NCBI RefSeq assembly: GCF_003201105.1
Contig: NZ_QICJ01000002.1
Span: forward strand, 186,001-250,000
Direction of reading: 5' to 3'
Length of the DNA: 64,000 nucleotides
Source of the DNA: Dyella sp. AtDHG13
GTDB taxonomy: Bacteria > Pseudomonadota > Gammaproteobacteria > Xanthomonadales > Rhodanobacteraceae
In this document: piece by piece, positions 17,972 through 26,805 of the stretch
Layout: each line of letters opens with the position of its first letter
Numbering within the stretch: the first letter of the stretch is position 1
Translations under genes and position numbers: made by a program
The notes under the pieces: model-generated
Database searches by the model: none
Told to the model about the DNA's origin: nothing
Seen by the model: only the letters and a program-made list of their open reading frames with translations

Positions 17972-18610
17972 ATGATCGTCGCGCTGCTCAACCAGAAAGG
18001 CGGCGTCGGCAAGACCACGCTTGCCACGCACATCGCCGGCGAGCTGGCAATGCGCGGTCAGCACGTCGTTCTGCTCGATGCCGACCCGCAAGGCTCGGCG
18101 CTGGACTGGACGCAGCGGCGTGCACAGCAAGGCTTGCCGCGCTTGTTCAGCGCCGTGGGCCTCGCCCGCGAGACGCTGCACCAGGAAGCGCCGGAGCTGG
18201 CCCGCCGCGCCGACCACGTCGTCATCGACGGCCCGCCGCGCATCGCCGCGCTTGCGCGCTCCGCGTTGCTGGCGGCCGAGCGCGTGCTGATTCCCGTGCA
18301 GCCCAGCCCCTACGACCTGTGGGCCTCTGCCGAGATGGTCGCGCTGATCCGCGAAGCGCAGGTGTTCCGGCCGGCGCTGCGCGCGGCCTTTGTCGTCAAT
18401 CGGCGTGTCAGCACCACCATCATCGGTCGCGAGGCACGCGGCGCGCTCGCCGAGCAGCCGCTGCCCGCGCTGCACTCGGAAGTGCATCAGCGCATCGTGT
18501 TCGCCGACAGCGTGGCCGCTGGCCGGCTCGCACGCGAGACGGCGCCCGACAGCGCCGCCGCGCGCGAGATCGCCGCGCTGACCGACGAGCTGCTGCGGTG
18601 GCCGACATGA
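17972..18610 (+). CDS. parA: ParA-family partition ATPase
   Basis: A 212-residue deviant-Walker ATPase: MIVALLNQKGGVGKTTLA (P-loop KGGVGKTT), LLDADPQGSALDW (Walker A'/switch), and VVIDGPPRI (Walker B). Its short length and lack of an N-terminal HTH place it with the ParF/type Ib group, which pairs with a small ribbon-helix-helix protein. Exactly such a gene overlaps its stop by ATGA. CGGAGG precedes the ATG; a longer in-frame start at 17915 is not favoured. Confidence 0.92.
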   Translation: MIVALLNQKGGVGKTTLATHIAGELAMRGQHVVLLDADPQGSALDWTQRRAQQGLPRLFSAVGLARETLHQEAPELARRADHVVIDGPPRIAALARSALLAAERVLIPVQPSPYDLWASAEMVALIREAQVFRPALRAAFVVNRRVSTTIIGREARGALAEQPLPALHSEVHQRIVFADSVAAGRLARETAPDSAAAREIAALTDELLRWPT

Positions 18611-18858
18611 ACCAGCGCAACGGCAAACGCATCGCCATCGGCGCACGTCCGCCGGCGAACCCGCACGCCGAGGCGTGGGTTCGCCAAGGCGACGCCGACG
18701 GCCTCCAGAAAGGCGACCTCTACACCGCACGCCTGACCCTCGACATCACGCCCGCGATGCGCGCCCGCATCAAGGTGTCGGCGTTCACGCAAGGCGTGAC
18801 CGTCGCCGAGCTGCTGCGCGCGCTGCTGGAACGCGAGTTCCCGGAGAAGACCTCATGA
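18607..18858 (+). CDS. Small ribbon-helix-helix partner of ParA (ParG-like)
   Basis: An 83-residue protein with a disordered basic N-terminus and a C-terminal ribbon-helix-helix (ARLTLDITPAMRARIKVSAFTQGVTVAELLRALLEREF, about 41-77). It overlaps parA by four bases at its start and the DUF2840 gene by four bases at its end, so it is translationally coupled. By analogy to ParF-ParG it would bind a centromere site, perhaps the repeats at 17755-17818. It has no recognisable ParB nuclease domain. Confidence 0.75.
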   Translation: MNQRNGKRIAIGARPPANPHAEAWVRQGDADGLQKGDLYTARLTLDITPAMRARIKVSAFTQGVTVAELLRALLEREFPEKTS

Positions 18859-19388
18859 AAGCATCCGCTCTGGCGGCCACGGCTGCGCCGCCGCCGTCGC
18901 CCGCGCTGCTCGCCGGCCAGGCCGGCGTCGCGCCGCTGACTCGCGTTTCGCTTGTCCACGTTGAGCAGCGTATCGACCTCTACCTGCGCTTCGGCGAGCC
19001 GTCGCGCATCGTCCGGCTCGACCGCTGGCGGCGTGTCGCGGTGTTCCTGCCGGGTGCGATGTTCTGCCGTATCCGCTGGCAGGCGAACGACTACGGCACG
19101 ACCCGCTGGCAGCTCATGGTGATGCAGGCTTGCATGCCGCTGGACGCGGCGCAGCGTATCCCAGGCGTGTTGCCCGGCGCGCGCTTGCTGCTGCACGCCG
19201 AGGGCGAACCCGCCGTGCGCGCGGTGCTGGCACAGCTCGACGCCATCGAGGTGCAGGGCATCGCGCCTGCCGACGTGTCGCCCGCGTACTGGCGCACGCT
19301 CGGCAACCGGCTCGCTGCACGCTTGCCGGTGCCCGCATACACCGCCGAGCGGCACGCCGCCTGGCTGGCAGGGAGGGCGCTGCCATGA
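18855..19388 (+). CDS. DUF2840 protein
   Basis: A 177-residue protein of the DUF2840 family (LTRVSLVHVEQRIDLYLRFG, RWRRVAVFLPGAMFCRIRWQANDYGTTRWQLMVMQA). The family occurs beside traF on conjugative elements and has no known activity. It overlaps both neighbours by ATGA and is part of a tightly packed parA-traF unit. There is no signal peptide, so it is probably cytoplasmic. Confidence 0.85.
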   Translation: MKASALAATAAPPPSPALLAGQAGVAPLTRVSLVHVEQRIDLYLRFGEPSRIVRLDRWRRVAVFLPGAMFCRIRWQANDYGTTRWQLMVMQACMPLDAAQRIPGVLPGARLLLHAEGEPAVRAVLAQLDAIEVQGIAPADVSPAYWRTLGNRLAARLPVPAYTAERHAAWLAGRALP

Positions 19389-19972
19389 CGGCCATTTCCC
19401 CATCCAGCACCACACCGCATCCTCGCTCGCGCCGACGCGCTCGCATCGTGCTGGCGGCTCTGTCCGCCTGTGGCTTCGCTGCGCTGGCCTGGGCGTCCTT
19501 CGTGTCGCCGCTGCCGCGTTTGACCTACAACCCATCCGACAGCGTGGCGGTCGGCTGGTATCGCGTCGATCCGCTCGAACATCGCACCGACGCGCTGCCA
19601 CGTCCGTTGTCCGTGGACAGCATCGTGCTCGTCCCGCTGCCGGCCGCCGCTGCTGCGCTGGCCGCGCAGCGAGGCTACTTGCCGACGCGCGTACCGCTGC
19701 TCAAACGCATCGGTGCGGTCGCGCCGCAGCAGGTGTGCATCGTCGGTCGCAGCGTGCGCATCGACGGCGTGCCGGTGGCCGCCGTCTTGCCGTCCGACCG
19801 CATGGGGCGGCCGCTGCCATCCTGGCAGCAATGCCGCCGCCTCGAATCGGGCGAGCTGTTCCTGCTGAGCGTGACCAACCCGGCGTCGTTCGACAGCCGC
19901 TACTTCGGCCCGATACCCGCATCCGCCGCGCTCGGCGTCGCGCATCCGCTCTGGCTGGAGACACGCCGATGA
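19385..19972 (+). CDS. traF: Conjugal transfer peptidase TraF (S26 family)
   Basis: A 195-residue protein with a basic N-terminus, one membrane anchor (about 20-42) and a signal-peptidase S26 fold. The catalytic serine is Ser53 in NPSDSVAVGWYRV; the likely general-base lysine is Lys107 in PLLKRIGAV. In IncP plasmids TraF matures and cyclises the TrbC pilin, and a trbC gene is present at 47031. It overlaps the preceding and following frames by ATGA. Confidence 0.92.
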   Translation: MTAISPSSTTPHPRSRRRARIVLAALSACGFAALAWASFVSPLPRLTYNPSDSVAVGWYRVDPLEHRTDALPRPLSVDSIVLVPLPAAAAALAAQRGYLPTRVPLLKRIGAVAPQQVCIVGRSVRIDGVPVAAVLPSDRMGRPLPSWQQCRRLESGELFLLSVTNPASFDSRYFGPIPASAALGVAHPLWLETRR

Positions 19973-20412
19973 TGGCCGCCGATTCGCTGCGCTTTATCGT
20001 GCCATCCGGCGTGTCGGTCCGCTGGCCGTCGCCGTGTCGTAGCGCGTGTCGTGCGAACGCATCCGCGCCGCACTTCGCGCAACATCCGGCGCGGCGTCCC
20101 CACGTGCAGGCGTCTTGCCTCGGACGCGCCCGGCCTGCGGCCGTGGCCGCGTTCGCCGGCGCGCTGGCTGCAAGCAGCGCAGCGCCGCCGGGCCGCCGAT
20201 GCCCGGAGCGTCAGCGCAGGGCGAAGGCGGAAGGCAAGATAAAAGGTCGCGGCACATGGCCGCTTGAAAACCGTGTCTGCACATGGGGGTGGCGCGGCAC
20301 GCACCAGGGGGTGGCAGCGTGCCGCGACGGTGCGCAATGCCGCATTCGCATGGGCGAAGTCGCGTGCTTCGTCCGCTGGACTGCGCCGGTCTTGGATGGA
20401 GCTACGCCATGA
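19969..20412 (+). CDS. Doubtful frame linking traF and the relaxase; region likely includes oriT
   Basis: An open frame of 147 codons overlaps traF and the relaxase by ATGA at both ends, as a coupled gene would. Its translation (MMAADSLRFIVPSGVSVRW..., rich in Arg, Ala, Pro and Cys) has no recognisable fold, and amino-acid use differs from its neighbours. The same DNA carries an inverted repeat and direct repeats typical of an oriT. Either it is a gene over a transfer origin, or a spurious frame. I favour non-coding. Confidence 0.3.
   Translation: MMAADSLRFIVPSGVSVRWPSPCRSACRANASAPHFAQHPARRPHVQASCLGRARPAAVAAFAGALAASSAAPPGRRCPERQRRAKAEGKIKGRGTWPLENRVCTWGWRGTHQGVAACRDGAQCRIRMGEVACFVRWTAPVLDGATP
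20285..20326. other. Candidate origin of transfer (oriT)
   Basis: CGCGGCACGC (20293-20302) and GCGTGCCGCG (20317-20326) form a perfect 10-bp inverted repeat with a 14-nt loop. GGGGGTGGC is directly repeated at 20285-20293 and 20307-20315. The structure is 83 bp upstream of the relaxase gene, where MOBP-type oriT sites usually lie. No nic site can be assigned by eye. Confidence 0.5.
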
Positions 20413-22370
20413 GCCAGCGCGACGACGACCGCTTCCGCGTCCGTCCCGGTGCGCCGAAACAGCGCGGCGATGCCTTCATCAACAAGGTGCTGCGCCAGAC
20501 CAGCAAGGCCGGCGCGAAGCTCGGCAAGGCGGCCGGCAAGGTCGGGCAGCGCCCCGGTTCCCGGCTGGGCCGCGGCCACGTCGCGGCGCGCTTCGCCGGG
20601 CGGGGACTTGGGGCAAATGCGCGGCGCGTGACAATCAAGGCCCGGCTGGTGAATCTGGCGCAGGCCGGGCCACGTTCGACCGTTGCGCACCTACGCTACA
20701 TTGAGCGCGAAGGCGTCGATCGCCAGGGCGGGCCGGGCCGTGCCTACGGGCCGACGACCGACGATGCCGACCTCGAAGCGTTCAAAGAGCGCGGCGCCGA
20801 TGATCGCCACCAGTTCCGGTTCATCGTCTCGCCGGAGGATGCCGAACAGCTCGACGACCTGCGCACCTACACTCGGCACTTAATGGCGCGCATGGAGGCC
20901 GACCTGGGCACGCGGCTGGAATGGGTGGCGGTCGATCACTGGAACACGGACAACCCGCACTCGCATGTCGTCCTGCGCGGCAAGGACGACACCGGCAAAG
21001 ACCTCATCATTTCGCGCGACTACATCGCCGAGGGGATGCGCCGGCGGGCGTCGGAGCTGGCGACCGAATGGCTGGGGCCGCGTACCGAGCTGGAGATGCA
21101 GCGCGCCATCCAGCGCGAGGTGGAACAGGAGCGATGGACGGGGCTGGATCGCACCTTGCAGCGCGAGGCCGGCGACGACGGCCTGGTGCGCGTCGAACGC
21201 TTCGCCGAACCTCGTCTGCAACGCCAGCGGCAAGTGCTGATCGGCCGCCTGCAACGCTTGCAGCGCATGGGTCTGGCGACCGAGCCGCAGCCCGGAGTGT
21301 GGACCATCCATGCCGAGGCCGAACCGACCTTGCGGGCGATGGGCGAGCGCGGCGACATCATCCGCACCATGCAGCGAGCGATGAGTGGCAAGTCTCGCGA
21401 GCTGGCCGTGTTCGAACCGAACAACGACGGCCGCACGCTTGTCGGCCGAGTCGCCGGCAAGGGGCTGGCCGACGAGCTGTACGACAAGGGCTATCTGATC
21501 GTCGATGGCACCGACGGCAAGGCGTACTACGTCGCGCTGCCGCCGAGGTCGGAGCTGGAGCAGTACCCGGCCGGTGCCGTGGTGGAAGTGAAAGGCGCGG
21601 CCGACGTACGCGCCGCCGACCGCAACATCGCCGCGCTCGTCGTCGATGGCGTGTACCGCGCCGATCATCACCTGGCCGTCGCCCAAGGCCAAGTCACGCC
21701 CGACCGCGACCCGCGCGAGGTCGTGGCCGCGCATGTGCGCCGTCTCGAAGCCCTGCGCCGCGCCGGCATCGTGGAGCGCGAGGCCGAAGGCGTCTGGCGC
21801 GTCCCCGGCGACCTGGCCGAACGAGGCCGCCAGTACGACGCGCAGCGTCTTGGCGGCGGCGTGGCGGTGGATCTGAAATCGCACCTGCCGATCGAACGGC
21901 AGGTGCGCGTGATCGGTGCCACCTGGCTCGACCAGCAGTTGGTCGGCGGTGGCAAGGGGCTGGGCGACTTGGGCTTCGGTGCCGAGATCAAGGACGCGCT
22001 GCGCCAGCGCGCCGACTTCCTGGCCGAACAGGGATTAGCCGAGCATCGCGGGCAGCGGGTGATCCTGCCGCGGAACCTGTTGGCGACGTTGCGCGGCCGC
22101 GAGCTGGCGAAGGTCGCGCAGGAAATCGCGGCGGAAACTGGCTTGACACATCGGCCGCTAGCCGACGGCGAGCGCGCGGCGGGCATCTACCGCCGCAGCC
22201 TCACGCTCGCCAGCGGGCGCTACGCGATGCTCGATGACGGCAAGGGATTCAGTTTGGTGCCGTGGAAGCCGGTAATCGACCAGAGGCTAGGACAGCAGCT
22301 TGCCGCGACGGTAAGGGGCAGCAACGTATCTTGGGAGTTCGGTCGGAGTCGCGGACCCTCCATCAATTGA
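20409..22370 (+). CDS. Conjugative relaxase, VirD2/MOBP-like with DUF3363
   Basis: A 653-residue relaxase that should nick oriT, bind the 5' end covalently and pilot it through the Trb channel. After a basic N-terminus (1-75) the catalytic domain has Tyr97 (HLRYIER, candidate nucleophile), a conserved HQFRFIVSPEDAEQL block (about 134-148), and the metal-binding histidines in VDHWNTDNPHSHVVLRG (His177, His184, His186). The C-terminal two thirds is the DUF3363 region. It overlaps the preceding frame by ATGA. The copper island begins about 290 bp after its stop, separating it from traG. Confidence 0.92.
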   Translation: MSQRDDDRFRVRPGAPKQRGDAFINKVLRQTSKAGAKLGKAAGKVGQRPGSRLGRGHVAARFAGRGLGANARRVTIKARLVNLAQAGPRSTVAHLRYIEREGVDRQGGPGRAYGPTTDDADLEAFKERGADDRHQFRFIVSPEDAEQLDDLRTYTRHLMARMEADLGTRLEWVAVDHWNTDNPHSHVVLRGKDDTGKDLIISRDYIAEGMRRRASELATEWLGPRTELEMQRAIQREVEQERWTGLDRTLQREAGDDGLVRVERFAEPRLQRQRQVLIGRLQRLQRMGLATEPQPGVWTIHAEAEPTLRAMGERGDIIRTMQRAMSGKSRELAVFEPNNDGRTLVGRVAGKGLADELYDKGYLIVDGTDGKAYYVALPPRSELEQYPAGAVVEVKGAADVRAADRNIAALVVDGVYRADHHLAVAQGQVTPDRDPREVVAAHVRRLEALRRAGIVEREAEGVWRVPGDLAERGRQYDAQRLGGGVAVDLKSHLPIERQVRVIGATWLDQQLVGGGKGLGDLGFGAEIKDALRQRADFLAEQGLAEHRGQRVILPRNLLATLRGRELAKVAQEIAAETGLTHRPLADGERAAGIYRRSLTLASGRYAMLDDGKGFSLVPWKPVIDQRLGQQLAATVRGSNVSWEFGRSRGPSIN

Positions 22371-22662
22371 GCCAGCGAACACCAGCATGGCGGCGTCCCC
22401 TTCGTTGCCGTCGAAGATCGACGCCCCCCGATTGGGATCGAGGAGTCCAGCGCGGCCGAGCGACCAAGCGCACAAGAAGAAAACCGCCTCTTTGAAGAGG
22501 CGGCCTTAGGATCGGTACCCGAGATCGGAACCGAGCCGACACGCTTTTAAGGGGCGATGGATTTGCCTTCCATAAGCGATAGAACGCGCTGGTACGACAA
22601 CATCGGAGATCGGTCGGCAACACGGGCCGGCCCTTTCTTGACGCACAATGAAGATGTATCGG
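22371..22662. other. Junction between relaxase and copper island
   Basis: 292 bp without a credible gene. CCGCCTCTT (22484-22492) pairs with AAGAGGCGG (22495-22503) as a compact hairpin that may terminate relaxase transcription. The left boundary of the copper cargo must lie here, but no inverted repeat or IS remnant is visible. Confidence 0.5.
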
Positions 22663-24099
22663 CTAGAGCTTTCCTGACGCCGGACGAATGGTCGCTGCGA
22701 TATGGGGCAACGTAACCTGGAACTTAGTCATCGCATCGTCAGACGTTACGAGCACCTTGCCTCCATGTGCTTCAACGATTGATTTGACAATGGCAAGCCC
22801 CAAGCCGGCTCCCTCTCCTTTACGCTGACGCGAGGGATCGGCGCGATAGAAGCGGTCGAAAAGTCGTGGCAAGACTTCTGGAGGGAGCTTATCGCCAGGA
22901 TTCTCGACCGTGACGGTGGTGGCGGATACGCCTTGGACCAGTCTCACCGTGACCGATGCGCCCCGTGGCGTATAGCGAATCGCGTTCGACAAGAGATTGC
23001 TCAGTGCGCGAAGCAACATTTCTCGGTTTGCTCGAATCGGCGCAGCCCATCCGTGAAGTTGCAACAACACTTCTCGATCTTCCGCCCATGCCTCGAAATA
23101 CTCGAATATCCCTTTGACCAGTTCCGCCAGATCCACATCCGTTAGATGGAGATTCCGCGGATCGTTCTCCGTCTGAGCGAGGAACAGCATATCGCTGATC
23201 ATTCGACTCATGCGGTTCAACTCTTCCAGGTTTGAGTAAAGGATTTCACGGTACTCCGCGGTGGACCGGCTTTGCCTAAGCGCCACTTCGGTCTGCGTCG
23301 TCAAATTGGTCGTCGGGGTCCGCAATTCGTGGGCGATATCGGCGGAGAAATTCGCCAACCGCGCGAAACCGTCTTCAATCCGTCCCAGCACGTCGTTGAA
23401 CGAGATGACCAGTTCCTCAAGTTCGATCGGGACGTCCTTGGGATTCAGCCTCATGTCCAGCTTTGACGAGCTAATTTTGCGGATCTCCGCGTTCGTCTTT
23501 CGTATCGGAAGATGTCCCCATTGCACCGCGAGCCATGCGACCAGTATCGCGATGCACATGACGATGAAAACCGCCCATATCTGCATCCGTTCGAAACTTT
23601 TGAGAAAGACAAGATGTATGCCGATGTCTGCCGCAACGGCTACGAGATAGGCTTTATGGTCGGCATTCGCTTCCACACGAACAACGGCTCCGCGGTAGGA
23701 CTTCCCGCCCTCCTGCCAGATCTTCAGGTTCCGATTGTCTACATGATCGACAGGTTTGCTGATCGCGACCAGCCGTGACAGGTCCGGACCAATGTCTTCC
23801 GCATAAACCGTGTTGCCGTTCGCATCTGCCACGTAGTAATAAACTCCGTGATGTCCTCTCACGGCGCGCTGGAGAGCGGTTTTATCGGCGTCAGAATCCA
23901 CTTCGCGCAACGCCCGGACGACGGAGTTGAATACGACGTTCAACTCGTCTCCGTCCATTTCTGCAAAGTGCTGTTTGAGGGACTGGTCGCTGACCCAATT
24001 GAAGGCCAGGAATACGACCGTCATGGCCACCCCGACGAGCGTGGTCACGCGCAATGCCAGCGACGCAGGACGACGGAAAATGGCGAGTCTAGCCGTCAT
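22663..24099 (-). CDS. cusS: Heavy-metal sensor histidine kinase (CusS/CopS-like)
   Basis: A 478-residue membrane kinase. It has TM1 (about 18-36), a periplasmic sensor domain (about 37-172), TM2 (about 173-193), HAMP (about 194-245), HisKA with His257 in [13 protein letters not shown], and an ATPase domain with N-box ([12 protein letters not shown]) and G-boxes ([14 protein letters not shown]). It belongs to the CusS/IrlS heavy-metal group. ATG 24099 overlaps the regulator gene by 11 bp; the longer in-frame extension has no support. With the adjacent CusR-like regulator it should sense periplasmic copper and switch on the divergent cop genes. Confidence 0.93.
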   Translation of the reverse strand: MTARLAIFRRPASLALRVTTLVGVAMTVVFLAFNWVSDQSLKQHFAEMDGDELNVVFNSVVRALREVDSDADKTALQRAVRGHHGVYYYVADANGNTVYAEDIGPDLSRLVAISKPVDHVDNRNLKIWQEGGKSYRGAVVRVEANADHKAYLVAVAADIGIHLVFLKSFERMQIWAVFIVMCIAILVAWLAVQWGHLPIRKTNAEIRKISSSKLDMRLNPKDVPIELEELVISFNDVLGRIEDGFARLANFSADIAHELRTPTTNLTTQTEVALRQSRSTAEYREILYSNLEELNRMSRMISDMLFLAQTENDPRNLHLTDVDLAELVKGIFEYFEAWAEDREVLLQLHGWAAPIRANREMLLRALSNLLSNAIRYTPRGASVTVRLVQGVSATTVTVENPGDKLPPEVLPRLFDRFYRADPSRQRKGEGAGLGLAIVKSIVEAHGGKVLVTSDDAMTKFQVTLPHIAATIRPASGKL

Positions 24100-24772
24100 C
24101 GTGAACATCCAACATGTAGCCCATTCCCCGCACGGTCTGGATGAGCTTTGGCTCGAAGTTGTCGTCGATCTTTGCGCGTAGCCGGCGAATGGCAACATCG
24201 ATCACGTTGGTGTCACTGTCGAAATTCATGTCCCAGATTTGAGAAGCGATCAGGGAACGAGGGAGCACCTCGCCCTGACGCCGCGCCAACAGCTCAAGCA
24301 ACGCAAACTCCTTGTTCGTCAGATTGATCCTGCGTCCTGCTCTCGTTGCACGCCGGCGCGCCAAATCCAGCTCAAGATTTGCTATCTGGATACGATCATG
24401 GTGCATGGGTGCAATGCCCCTGCGCAGCAGGGTGCGTACGCGAGCCAGCAGCTCGGAAAATGCGAACGGCTTGACCAGGTAATCGTCTGCGCCGAGTTCC
24501 AAGCCCTGGACACGATCGTCCACGTTGCTGCGCGCAGTGAGAAACAACACGGGGACTTGGCTGCCGGAGGCTCTGATCTCCCGAAGGATTTGCCATCCGT
24601 CCATTCCAGACAACATGACGTCCAGAATGACGAGGTTGTAGTGCTCGTTCATGGCCATGTGGTGGCCATCGAGCCCGTTGCGGGCAAGGTCAACGGTAAA
24701 GCCGGCTTCGGCCAAGCCTTGGCGGACGTAGTCCGCAGTTTTGTTCTCGTCCTCGACGACCAGCAGCTTCAT
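24089..24772 (-). CDS. cusR: Copper-responsive OmpR-family response regulator (CusR/CopR-like)
   Basis: A 227-residue regulator with a receiver domain (acceptor Asp51 in [13 protein letters not shown], conserved Lys in DDYLVKPF) and an OmpR/PhoB winged helix ([31 protein letters not shown]). The strong CusR/IrlR resemblance and the position next to a heavy-metal kinase support a role in copper control. It is divergent from copA across an intergenic region holding a perfect ATTACAT/ATGTAAT palindrome. Confidence 0.94.
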   Translation of the reverse strand: MKLLVVEDENKTADYVRQGLAEAGFTVDLARNGLDGHHMAMNEHYNLVILDVMLSGMDGWQILREIRASGSQVPVLFLTARSNVDDRVQGLELGADDYLVKPFAFSELLARVRTLLRRGIAPMHHDRIQIANLELDLARRRATRAGRRINLTNKEFALLELLARRQGEVLPRSLIASQIWDMNFDSDTNVIDVAIRRLRAKIDDNFEPKLIQTVRGMGYMLDVHDDG

Positions 24773-24889
24773 CGCACACTCACACCAGTTTGTCGTGCTC
24801 GCGTCTTCGAACTTCGCAAGTCACGTTGGGATTTTTGTCCATTCGCGTGGAAGCTAGCTTAGCGCTCCTGCCGCCAACATGACGAAAGT

Positions 24890-24941
24890 ATTACATCAAT
24901 GTAATCATCGCGTCACTGGTTCGACAGCGGCCGCTCCCTAC
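24890..24941 (+). promoter_or_regulatory. Copper-regulator operator and copA promoter
   Basis: ATTACAT-CA-ATGTAAT (24890-24905) is a perfect palindrome of the kind bound by CusR/CopR regulators. Sixteen bases later comes CGACAGCGGCCGCTCCCTAC (24922-24941). The same core, with 18 of 20 bases matching, follows a degenerate box at the same 16-bp distance upstream of the P-type ATPase (37937-37956). The shared layout suggests one regulated promoter type. Transcription start not known. Confidence 0.75.
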
Positions 24942-25032
24942 GATTGACCGGTGGTGTTAGACCGCGCCTTTCTGCACCCAGCTTCGCGGCGGACCCACAG
25001 CTAAGTCAAAGCGATGACTCTAGAGGAGCCGC

Positions 25033-26805
25033 ATGAAATCCCTTTACCCGCCCCCGATGGACTTGTCGCGGCGTCGTTTCGTCCATGGTCTCGCCCTCGG
25101 CGGCACGGTCGCCGCGCTCGGTCTGCTGCGCCCGTCAAAAGCCTGGGCGCTGGCCAGCGCGGGTCAGCCCGCCACCCTGAGCGGGACCGACTTTGCGCTG
25201 GATATCGCCGAGACGATGGTCAACTACACCGGCCGGCCACGGGTCGCCACCACGGTCAATGGCGGCATTCCGGGGCCGACCCTGCGCTGGAAGGAAGGCA
25301 CCACCGTCACGCTGCGGGTGACCAACCGGCTGCGGGTACCCACGTCCATTCACTGGCACGGCATCATCCTGCCCTTCCGCGAGGATGGCGTACCGGGCAT
25401 CAGCTTCCCCGGCATTGCGCCGGGCGAAACCTTCACCTATCGCTTCCCGGTACGCCAGAGCGGCACCTACTGGTACCACTCACATTCGCGATTCCAGGAA
25501 CAGACCGGCCTGTACGGTTCGCTGGTGATCGACCCGGCCGGACCGGAGCGCAACCCGAGTGACCGCGACTACGTGGTGATGCTCAACGACTGGAGCGACG
25601 CCAGCCCCGAGCACATCTTCGCCACGCTGAAGCGCCAGAGCGATTACTACAACTTCGCGCAGCCCACCGCACCCGAGTTCTTCCGCGACGTACGCGATCG
25701 GGGGCTTCGTCAGGCGCTGGCCGAGCGCAAGATGTGGAATCAGATGCGCATGAATCCGACGGATCTCAGCGACGTCTCGGGTTACACCTATACCTACCTG
25801 ATGAACGGCACCGCCCCGGCGGGCAACTGGACCGGCCTGTTCAAGCCCGGTGAAAAGGTCCGGCTGCGCTTCATTAACGGCTCGGCGATGACGATTTTCG
25901 ACGTGCGAATTCCCGGCCTGAAGATGACGGTGATTTCCGCCGATGGCCAGGACGTGGCGCCGGTGCCAGTCGACGAGTTCCGCATTTCAGTGGCGGAGAC
26001 CTACGACGTGCTCGTCGAGCCGCAGGAAGACCGGGCGTTCACGATCTTCGCCCAGTCGATCGACCGCACAGGCTACGCGCGCGGCACGTTGGCGCCGAGA
26101 ATCGGCATGGAAGCGACCGTGCCGGCAATGGATCCGCGCATGCCCGTGAGCATGGTGGACATGATGGGCGCGATGGCGCAGGGCAGCGCCGGACACGGCG
26201 ATATGCAAGGGATGTCGGGCATGACCGGGATGCAGGGCATGACCGGCATGGACATGAGCGGCATGGCAGCGGCGGCCGCACCGGTGGTGCGCCATGCCCG
26301 CACCGAATACCACAATCCCGGCGTCGACATGCACGTCGACATGCCGCGTACCAACCTCGACGATCCGGGCACGGGCTTGCGCGACAACGGCCGCCGCGTG
26401 CTCACCTACGCCGACCTGCACACCCTGGGCGGCTCCATCGACAAACGGGAACCCAGCCGCGAGATCGAGTTGCACCTCACCGGCAACATGGAGCGCTACA
26501 TGTGGTCGTTCGACGGCGTGAAGTTCTCCGACGCCACGCCAGTGCACTTCCGCAGCGGCGAGCGACTGCGCGTGGTGCTGGTCAACGACACCATGATGAA
26601 CCACCCGATCCACCTGCACGGCATGTGGAGCGAGCTGGAAAGCCCGGACGGTAAATTCCAGGTGCGCAAGCACACCATCAACGTGCAACCCGCGCAGCGC
26701 ATTACCTACGGAGTGAGCGCCGACAACCTCGGTCGCTGGGCCTATCACTGCCACATGCTGTATCACATGGAAGCGGGCATGTTCCGCGAGGTGGTGGTGT
26801 CATGA
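25033..26805 (+). CDS. copA: Multicopper oxidase CopA/PcoA
   Basis: A 590-residue periplasmic copper oxidase with a Tat signal (LSRRRFVHG, residues 11-19). The cupredoxin copper sites are visible as SIHWHGI and YWYHSHS in the first domain and HPIHLHGMW and YHCHMLYHMEAGMF in the last. A Met-rich insert (about 390-420: DMQGMSGMTGMQGMTGMDMSGM) probably binds extra Cu(I). It oxidises Cu(I) to Cu(II) and confers tolerance together with CopB, which overlaps it by ATGA. GAGGAGCCGC precedes the ATG. Confidence 0.96.
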   Translation: MKSLYPPPMDLSRRRFVHGLALGGTVAALGLLRPSKAWALASAGQPATLSGTDFALDIAETMVNYTGRPRVATTVNGGIPGPTLRWKEGTTVTLRVTNRLRVPTSIHWHGIILPFREDGVPGISFPGIAPGETFTYRFPVRQSGTYWYHSHSRFQEQTGLYGSLVIDPAGPERNPSDRDYVVMLNDWSDASPEHIFATLKRQSDYYNFAQPTAPEFFRDVRDRGLRQALAERKMWNQMRMNPTDLSDVSGYTYTYLMNGTAPAGNWTGLFKPGEKVRLRFINGSAMTIFDVRIPGLKMTVISADGQDVAPVPVDEFRISVAETYDVLVEPQEDRAFTIFAQSIDRTGYARGTLAPRIGMEATVPAMDPRMPVSMVDMMGAMAQGSAGHGDMQGMSGMTGMQGMTGMDMSGMAAAAAPVVRHARTEYHNPGVDMHVDMPRTNLDDPGTGLRDNGRRVLTYADLHTLGGSIDKREPSREIELHLTGNMERYMWSFDGVKFSDATPVHFRSGERLRVVLVNDTMMNHPIHLHGMWSELESPDGKFQVRKHTINVQPAQRITYGVSADNLGRWAYHCHMLYHMEAGMFREVVVS

